A model generated the notes under the pieces. It had not been told where the DNA came from and did not search any database. It saw only the letters and a list, made by a program, of their open reading frames with translations. 64,000 nt of DNA from Actinospineispora eucalypti. GTDB lineage: Bacteria > Actinomycetota > Actinomycetes > Mycobacteriales > Pseudonocardiaceae. Each line of letters opens with the position of its first letter. Positions within the stretch are counted from its first letter, which is position 1. The stretch is taken from assembly GCA_014208095.1 (NCBI GenBank), contig JACHMT010000001.1, positions 2,294,001 to 2,358,000 of the forward strand, read 5' to 3'. Both the position numbers and the translations under genes were made by a program. This document shows positions 63,297 through 64,000 of the stretch, one piece after another.

Positions 63297-64000
63297 ATGG
63301 ATGTGGTGGAGTTCCGGCCGGCCCCGGAGCAGTACGCGTGGACCTTCGGCGGGGTGCCGCCGGTGGCCAGGGTGACGCCGGGGTCGCTGCTCAAGGTGTG
63401 GACCGAGGACGCGTTCGCCGGTCGCATCCGGTCCACCGGCGACCTGCCCACCCGGTCGCTGCAGATGCCCGACGTGAACCCGCAGACCGGGCCGTTCCAC
63501 GTGGAGGGCGCGGAGCCGGGGGACACCCTGGCGCTGCACTTCGTGTCCATCGAGCCGGCCAGGGACTGGGCGGCGTCCACCACCATCCCGTTCTTCGGCG
63601 GGCTGACCGGCACCGACCGCACCGCCACCCTGCAGGAGCCGCTGCCCGAGCGAACCTGGATCTACCACCTGGACCGCGCGAAGGGCACGGTGGCCTTCGA
63701 GGCGAGCAACGGCCTGGTGATCGAGCTGCCGATCGACCCGATGCACGGCACGGTGGGCGTCGCCCCGCCGGCCAGGGAGGTGCGCTCCTCGCTGGTCCCG
63801 GACACGTTCGGCGGCAACATGGACACCCCGGAGATGCGCGCCGGGGTGACCTGCTACCTCGGCGTGAACGTGCCGGGCGCACTGTTCTCCATCGGTGACG
63901 GGCACTACCGGCAGGGTGAGGGCGAGGCCTGCGGCACCGCCGTGGAAGGTGCCATGAACACCACGCTGCTGGTGGAACTGATCAAGGGCCGGGGGCCGGC
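63297..64000 (+). CDS. Acetamidase/formamidase family protein, 3' end outside window
   Basis: 234 residues visible from ATG 63297 (GGGAGGAG upstream); the frame is open to the window end. Family features: MPDVNPQTGPFHVEGAEPGD, TLALHFVSIEPARDWA, LPIDPMHGTVGVAPPA, TFGGNMDTPEMRAGVTCYL and LFSIGDGHYRQGEGEACGTA, the last being the metal/active-site HxxQGxGE stretch. Hydrolyses short amides to release ammonia. Another nitrogen-scavenging enzyme in this window. Confidence 0.92.
   Translation, partial: MDVVEFRPAPEQYAWTFGGVPPVARVTPGSLLKVWTEDAFAGRIRSTGDLPTRSLQMPDVNPQTGPFHVEGAEPGDTLALHFVSIEPARDWAASTTIPFFGGLTGTDRTATLQEPLPERTWIYHLDRAKGTVAFEASNGLVIELPIDPMHGTVGVAPPAREVRSSLVPDTFGGNMDTPEMRAGVTCYLGVNVPGALFSIGDGHYRQGEGEACGTAVEGAMNTTLLVELIKGRGP

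Overview
The window is chromosomal DNA of a high-GC actinomycete. The evidence is >70% GC with GTG/TTG starts, ATGA/GTGA stop-start overlaps, DUF5753/DUF6879 and DUF222-HNH genes, a DeoR-galT-galK operon and a rifamycin-associated element in front of a HelR-type gene. The gene content best fits Pseudonocardiales (Amycolatopsis/Saccharothrix-like), but no marker here fixes the genus.

Layout. 1-3.8 kb: the amtB-glnK-glnD nitrogen-sensing operon (amtB enters from outside the window). 3.8-6.6 kb: an alpha/beta hydrolase and a class-III aminotransferase homologue whose PLP lysine is replaced by Asn. 6.6-10.6 kb: a CAU tRNA followed by a lower-GC, decayed island. It holds an inverted copy of the tRNA 5' half, a DUF6879/XRE-DUF5753 operon, an integrase fragment and a fused, stop-riddled RelE-type toxin/XRE antitoxin remnant. 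10.7-14.6 kb: FMN reductase, a reductase/ECF-sigma pair and a multi-span HTTM protein. 15-17.4 kb: a large Gly/Pro/Ser/Arg repeat protein. 17.7-26.7 kb: ArsR/MFS pair, a CNNM pair, HTTM genes with a broken paralogue, an internally deleted asparaginase and an OmpR-type two-component system. 27.2-30.9 kb: a same-strand extracytoplasmic redox group (YVTN propeller, Rieske lipoprotein, VKOR, DsbA-like). 30.9-37.8 kb: a sugar ABC transporter divergent from deoR-galT-galK. 37.9-43.3 kb: methyltransferase-GNAT fusion, PucR, NCS1 permease, C-N hydrolase. 43.4-47.5 kb: HerA-like ATPase, Nudix, cupin, DUF222-HNH. 47.7-51.6 kb: a LysR/EamA deletion scar, then a racemase/NCS1 permease/deaminase operon and a YjbR gene. 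51.6-54.8 kb: class A beta-lactamase and RAE-helR. 55.3-61.8 kb: GntR regulator and an sbcD-sbcC-nurA operon. 61.8-64 kb: SDR, a Phd/PIN toxin-antitoxin remnant and an acetamidase/formamidase that runs off the end.

How genes work together. Nitrogen use recurs: ammonium uptake and PII signalling, two NCS1 base/hydantoin uptake modules with ring- or amide-hydrolysing enzymes, asparaginase and acetamidase. A second theme is DNA-end processing. SbcD (Mre11-like), SbcC (Rad50-like) and a NurA-like nuclease are translationally coupled, and a HerA-like ATPase lies about 13 kb away. Together these resemble the archaeal Mre11-Rad50-HerA-NurA end-resection set.

Non-coding structure is unusually rich. 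A ~140-bp element with a 49-nt core hairpin occurs twice, both times between convergent genes, and the hairpin is kept by partly different sequences. Also present are a 22-nt-period tandem repeat at two loci, several long perfect hairpins in intergenic gaps, and a 189-bp element with 23-nt inverted termini directly upstream of sbcD.
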